From Anaerolineales bacterium (GTDB lineage Bacteria > Chloroflexota > Anaerolineae > Anaerolineales > DRMV01), in the NCBI GenBank assembly GCA_015491595.1, contig WFVP01000396.1, forward strand, positions 1-8,825: 8,825 nt of DNA. The letters are read 5' to 3'. The notes below the pieces were generated by a model that was not told the origin of the DNA, ran no database searches, and was given only the letters and a program-made list of their open reading frames with translations. Below are positions 5,563-8,825 of this stretch, piece by piece. Each line of letters starts with the position of its first letter. The first letter of the stretch is position 1. The translations under genes and the position numbers were made by a program.

Positions 5563-7616
5563 GGCCTATCCCCCTTTTCCCAGGGAAGCCAGGCCTGCAC
5601 CACGGTGCCTCCGCCGGCTCGGTGTTCCAGGGAAAAACGGCCACCCAATTCGTCGACCCGCTCCTGCATGGAGCGCAGTCCCACACCGGGTTCCAGTGGC
5701 TGGGGCAGTCCTCGGCCGTCGTCTTCCACGGTGACGCGCAGATGGTCCGCTTCGGGACACAGCGTGACCCGGCATGCGCTGGCCCTTGCGTGGCGCACCG
5801 CGTTGGTCATGGCCTCCTGGGCGATGCGGAAAGCAGCCACTTCCACCGCTGCAGGCAGGGGAGGCAGGGGGTCGGGCGCCTCTACGGTGATGTGCACGCC
5901 GCTAAGCGCGTAACGGGCAGCGCACTCTCGCAAGGAGGCGGTCAGACCCAGGTCGTCCAGGGTGGGTGGACGCAGGTCGTACACCAAACGGCGAATTTCC
6001 CGGACGGCCACCTGAATCTGTTCCTTCAACTGGTACAACATGGCCATTGCCTGGAATGTGTCCCGCTCGACCAACCGCGCGATGGCCTCAATGGTCAGGG
6101 TCATGCTGGCCAGGCGAGGCCCCAGGTCATCGTGCAGGTCCCGACGTAAACGACGGCGCTCCTCCTCCCGGGCCTCCACCAGGCGCCGCCGGGAACGCTG
6201 CAAGTCCGCGGTGAGACGGGCCGCGTGCGCGGCCGCACCGGCTTGGCGGGCGATGCTCTCCAGCAGGGCCAGGTCCGCCTCATGAAAGGCTTCCCCCGGA
6301 TGGCGGGCGGCCACCAACAATCGGCCCGCGCTTTTCCCGCGGTAGACCAGAGGGAAGGTCTGGGGGGATGGGGTAGGCCGTCCGAATTCGGCCACCGGGG
6401 TAGCGTCCTCCTGTTCGTCCAGCACCACGGCCACGTAGGGCAACTTCAGCGCTCGGGCCACCGTCTCCACCAAAGCCGCGAGCATGTCCTCCGGTGAAAC
6501 CGCAGATTCCATGCGCCGACCCAATTGCGAAAGCACCTCCAGAGGCGCATCTCGTTGACCGAAGAGCAGGCGGTTCACCTCCCGCTGCAACCGGGTGCGC
6601 AGAGGGAGAAAGAGGACCGCAGCCAGGACGGCCATGGCCAGAGCGAGCGTGGTATTGCCCTGAATTTGGGCCAGGGTGCTCGTAACGGCCACACCCAACG
6701 CGTACACCCCCAATACAAATGCGGTGAGCACGGCGTAGGCCACGGTACGGCTGATGAGCAGGTCGATGTCGTACAGCCGGTAACGAAGTACCGCCAGCAC
6801 GAAAGCCGCGGGCATGGCCGCAGCGGAAAGGACCAACGCTCCATTGGCCACCGGTCCGCTCAACTGGCCCAACATACCGGCAAAAGGCATGAGCAAGGCC
6901 GCATACATCACCCACTTGATTTGCTGCCGGGTGGTTACATCCCGAGCCCGGCGGTAGCGCAAGACCAGAGAAAGAGCCGCGGCCATCATCAGAAACATGC
7001 CCATCAGGGGAATCAACACCCGAGGGTCGTAATCCATAACCAGGGAACTTCGCAGGATGTCCAGGCCAAAGGGATTCTCCACATCGCCATTATTGGGCAG
7101 GGAGCCGGGCATCAGGATCATCCAGGCGCTTCCCGCCAAGACCCAAATCCCACCCAGCCAAGCCACCACCCGCCACCGGGAGGTCAGTAAACGACCGTTG
7201 GGAAAGAAAAGGGGAATGAAAATGGCCATCAAGGCATAGGAGAGCACCCACATCCAGTTGAAAAGCCCAGACACGAGGATGCCCAGACCGCGCAGCCCCG
7301 GTCGACGGTACAGGGTGTATAGGGCGAATTCCTCACTCAAACCCGTAAGCGCGGAGAACAGACCCGTGCCCAGCAGCATCCAACCGATAGGATGTCGGGG
7401 ATAACGCCGGACAATCAGCATACCCGACAGGGTCCCCATCACGGCCATAAGGGACTGAAACCCCCAAAAACCCCAACGGTCCGATTTAGGTACATCGCGA
7501 TTCAAGAAGAGAAGGAACAAGCCCAAACAGGCCAAGAGCAGCAAGAGGACCCCGAAGAAGGTGGGAAGCCAGGCAATCGAAGGCTGCCGAGCCTGCCTCG
7601 AAGGCGTTTGTAACAT
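5559..7616 (-). CDS. Membrane sensor histidine kinase, NarL-partner (HisKA_3) type, with GAF-like domain
   Basis: The 685-residue protein senses an unknown signal and phosphorylates the downstream regulator. The N-terminal half has about nine or ten hydrophobic helices between residues 17 and 350, with short loops and no large outer domain. It carries the motifs HPIGW (75-79), FPNGR (138-142), NPFG (191-194) and YDIDLLISRT (282-291). A GAF-like cytosolic domain follows at about 365-470, then a basic coiled segment. The dimerisation/phospho-acceptor domain has His495 in RRDLHDDLGPRLASM. The ATPase domain has Asn605 in EAMTNAVRHA, DDGRG (632-636) and the glycine loop GVGLRSMQERV (644-654). In-frame ATGs at 7691, 7628 and 7622 also exist. 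I chose 7616 because GGAG at 7623-7626 is well spaced from it and the likely promoter lies at 7638-7643, downstream of the 7691 start. The stop overlaps the regulator start as ATGA. Confidence 0.92.
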   Translation of the reverse strand: MLQTPSRQARQPSIAWLPTFFGVLLLLLACLGLFLLFLNRDVPKSDRWGFWGFQSLMAVMGTLSGMLIVRRYPRHPIGWMLLGTGLFSALTGLSEEFALYTLYRRPGLRGLGILVSGLFNWMWVLSYALMAIFIPLFFPNGRLLTSRWRVVAWLGGIWVLAGSAWMILMPGSLPNNGDVENPFGLDILRSSLVMDYDPRVLIPLMGMFLMMAAALSLVLRYRRARDVTTRQQIKWVMYAALLMPFAGMLGQLSGPVANGALVLSAAAMPAAFVLAVLRYRLYDIDLLISRTVAYAVLTAFVLGVYALGVAVTSTLAQIQGNTTLALAMAVLAAVLFLPLRTRLQREVNRLLFGQRDAPLEVLSQLGRRMESAVSPEDMLAALVETVARALKLPYVAVVLDEQEDATPVAEFGRPTPSPQTFPLVYRGKSAGRLLVAARHPGEAFHEADLALLESIARQAGAAAHAARLTADLQRSRRRLVEAREEERRRLRRDLHDDLGPRLASMTLTIEAIARLVERDTFQAMAMLYQLKEQIQVAVREIRRLVYDLRPPTLDDLGLTASLRECAARYALSGVHITVEAPDPLPPLPAAVEVAAFRIAQEAMTNAVRHARASACRVTLCPEADHLRVTVEDDGRGLPQPLEPGVGLRSMQERVDELGGRFSLEHRAGGGTVVQAWLPWEKGDRP

Positions 7617-7637
7617 GTGCATCTCCATTATGCAAAC

Positions 7638-7643
7638 ATTATA
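7638..7643 (-). promoter_or_regulatory. -10 box for the kinase/regulator operon
   Basis: A perfect TATAAT on the minus strand lies 22 bases before the chosen kinase start. Transcription would begin near 7631, leaving a leader of about 15 bases that just contains the GGAG ribosome-binding site. No good -35 hexamer is present at the normal spacing, which suggests an activator-dependent promoter. Confidence 0.6.
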
Positions 7644-7654
7644 GCCATTTCGCG

Positions 7655-7672
7655 ATTCGATGCTTATCGAAT
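7655..7672. promoter_or_regulatory. Candidate operator: 7-4-7 palindrome at the kinase promoter
   Basis: ATTCGAT, four spacer bases and ATCGAAT form a perfect inverted repeat that begins 12 bases upstream of the -10 box and covers the -35 position. Its size and position suit binding by a dimeric helix-turn-helix regulator, possibly the operon's own NarL-type regulator. It is AT-richer than its surroundings and is not followed by a T-tract, so a DNA site is more likely than a terminator. Confidence 0.5.
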
Positions 7673-7733
7673 TTTGGATGAGCACGACCACGCGTGCTTC
7701 CTACCCTTTCACATCAAGGCCTCCAGCAACGGG

Positions 7734-8144
7734 TCAAGCATCCGTTTCAGAAAGTCCGTAAGGGTGCAGGATGAACGTCGCCCGTGCGGTCAGGTCCCGG
7801 GCCCGGGGAAGGTCGACTTGCACCTCCACAGCCCAGACGACATGCAGGTATTTTCCCCGGTAACTCCAGGGCGCTTCGGGAAGGGTAAAGGAAAAGTCAC
7901 GAGTTATGGGCACACCCTGATTCAAGGCGCCCAATGGAAACGTGTGCTCCAACACCTTACCCTCCACCCGGGTCCCACGGCCCTGGGTAAACCATCGAAG
8001 GGTTACTCGCACCTCCCGACATTGGGAATCCCGATAAGGCGTAATGGTCAACCGGCCCTGCAGCCGTTCCCCAGGGTGAAAACGCACATCGCCTTGCACT
8101 TGCTTGCCATTCAGGAAGATGATGTCCACAGTAGCCTTTTTCAT
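7734..8144 (-). CDS. Small soluble arrestin-like (Spo0M-like) beta-sandwich protein
   Basis: The 136-residue protein has no signal peptide and no membrane segment. The sequence alternates like beta strands and carries arrestin-fold wording: HPGERLQGRLTITP (residues 23-36) with a strand pattern REVRVTLRW (43-51), then FSFTLPEAPWSYRGKYLHVVWAVEVQVDLP (84-113). The latter resembles the F-x-LP-x-x-P-x-S-Y-x-G...W-x-V-x-V-x-x-D-x-P pattern of the Spo0M/arrestin N-domain. It is one sandwich only, about half a full arrestin. Function is unknown; such folds usually act as protein-binding scaffolds. GGAGG at 8151-8155 precedes the start by 6 bases, and the ATG overlaps the stop of the upstream gene as ATGA, so the two are coupled and probably act together. 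The fold assignment rests on pattern recognition only. Confidence 0.7.
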   Translation of the reverse strand: MKKATVDIIFLNGKQVQGDVRFHPGERLQGRLTITPYRDSQCREVRVTLRWFTQGRGTRVEGKVLEHTFPLGALNQGVPITRDFSFTLPEAPWSYRGKYLHVVWAVEVQVDLPRARDLTARATFILHPYGLSETDA

Positions 8145-8782
8145 GCATTACCTCCGAACACGAGCTTGGGCAGGACTTGCAAAGGAAAGGTGAGGAACAG
8201 GTCGGGTTGGTGAGGAATATCCAAACGCACTCGTACCCGCCAGAGGAGATGATTGTGATGTACGGCAAAGGAATGCATGGCGTTGGGTGGAATGCGCAAG
8301 GCAAAACGATGGTACAGGGTCTCCCCCGCTTGGAAATGCCCACCCGGCTTTTCGATTTCCTGCACGATATGGTCGTGGGTCAGCGTACGGGTGTGATGAG
8401 AAACCCCTCCACGCGTGTGATGATGCGCCCGGAAGCTCACTCGCTCTCGGAGGATGAGCTCCACGACGACTCGACGGATGTGGACGCTTCGAGGAAACCG
8501 ATGTGTGTATTCGAGCACAAAGGACTCGCCCACCCCGAGCGTATCCCGACTTAACGCAATTTGAGGCTTTCCGATACGAGAGCGAGCCCACATGGACAGC
8601 AGGAAGAAGATGGGCAAAGGCACCGTAAACAACAGGCACAGGCCACCCAATACGGCCACGCCCACAGAACCCTCTCGAACCCCCTGGACGACCAGGGGCA
8701 CACCGAAAAACAAACCTCCTAAACCGACCAGAACAAAACAACCTTGAACCCATTTAGGGGTATCGTTTAGAGGTTTCGTCAT
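8141..8782 (-). CDS. Membrane-anchored, histidine-rich arrestin-like protein
   Basis: The 213-residue protein starts with two hydrophobic helices (about residues 11-32 and 39-64), enough for a membrane hairpin that would leave the rest in the cytosol. Residues 75-205 look like an arrestin-type beta-sandwich: VGESFVLEYTHRF (84-96), VHIRRVVVELILRERVSF (100-117), FQAGETLYHRFALRIPP (150-166), then LLWRVRVRLDIPHQPD (179-194). These line up with the same strands of the small protein encoded downstream. The domain is unusually rich in histidine, with 16 between residues 94 and 191, clustered at 120-138 and 170-178. The start at 8782 has GAGGAG at 8791-8796, 8 bases upstream. The stop overlaps the next gene as ATGA. 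Function is unknown, and a membrane scaffold for the small partner is a guess. Confidence 0.7.
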   Translation of the reverse strand: MTKPLNDTPKWVQGCFVLVGLGGLFFGVPLVVQGVREGSVGVAVLGGLCLLFTVPLPIFFLLSMWARSRIGKPQIALSRDTLGVGESFVLEYTHRFPRSVHIRRVVVELILRERVSFRAHHHTRGGVSHHTRTLTHDHIVQEIEKPGGHFQAGETLYHRFALRIPPNAMHSFAVHHNHLLWRVRVRLDIPHQPDLFLTFPLQVLPKLVFGGNA

Positions 8783-8784
8783 AC

Positions 8785-8825
8785 CTACATCTCCTCAAGG
8801 GTCTCATGGTGGCCTTCTCCGGCCA
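8785..8825 (-). CDS. Probable 3' end of an upstream gene (partial)
   Basis: One minus-strand frame entering from the window edge reads AGEGHHETLEEM and stops at TAG (8785-8787), 2 bases before the ATG of the membrane arrestin-like gene. The acidic, hydrophilic tail and tight spacing fit the C-terminus of a preceding gene in the same operon. GAGGAG for the next gene would lie inside it. Twelve codons are too few to identify the product, and the stretch could instead be a leader. Confidence 0.4.
   Translation of the reverse strand, partial: AGEGHHETLEEM

Noticed and set aside
7617..7691. Kinase starts at 7691, 7628 or 7622
   Set aside because: The start at 7691 is upstream of the likely promoter, and its extra residues do not resemble a kinase N-terminus. 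The other two overlap or precede the GGAG site that serves 7616.
7681..7698. Terminator after the arrestin-like pair
   Set aside because: AGCACG and CGTGCT can form a 6-bp hairpin, but no T-tract follows on the minus strand, so I did not annotate it as a terminator.

Overview
This is a GC-rich, densely packed bacterial chromosomal window. I see no mobile element, CRISPR array or rRNA/tRNA gene. The likely source is a member of the Chloroflexota (Anaerolineae-like). The reasons are a multi-membrane-helix NarL-type sensor kinase with motifs such as HPIGW, FPNGR and YDIDLLISRT, an archaeal/fungal-type aspartate-semialdehyde dehydrogenase in a bacterial context, and the general gene style. This assignment is inference from remembered family features, not a database result.

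Layout from left to right. Positions 1-158 hold a strongly structured leader with a 17-base motif present twice. It precedes a plus-strand pair: a fold-type I PLP aminotransferase of unknown substrate (159-1463) and the recombination mediator recO (1490-2263). Everything after that is on the minus strand. Aspartate-semialdehyde dehydrogenase (asd, 2289-3347) converges on recO. Upstream of asd, behind a small intrinsic terminator, lies a two-gene unit transcribed as ridA (4059-4442) then a purine-type phosphoribosyltransferase (3455-4027). A candidate -10 box precedes ridA. A 466-base gene-poor gap follows, containing a perfect 20-bp inverted repeat that looks like a strong terminator.

Right of the gap is a two-component system: a sensor histidine kinase (5559-7616) and a NarL/FixJ response regulator (4909-5562), joined by an ATGA overlap. 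The kinase has its own TATAAT box, with a perfect 7-4-7 palindrome in the -35 region as a candidate operator. Upstream of it lie two short genes, also joined by ATGA. They encode arrestin-like beta-sandwich proteins, one soluble (7734-8144) and one anchored by two membrane helices and rich in histidine (8141-8782). The last 41 bases probably hold the 3' end of a further minus-strand gene.

Functionally, most of the window is housekeeping: amino-acid biosynthesis, DNA repair, enamine/imine detoxification and purine salvage or sensing. The least understood parts are the arrestin-like pair next to the two-component system, the structured leader before the aminotransferase, and the RidA/PurR-like phosphoribosyltransferase pairing, which recalls the purR-yabJ operon of Bacillus but lacks the DNA-binding domain.
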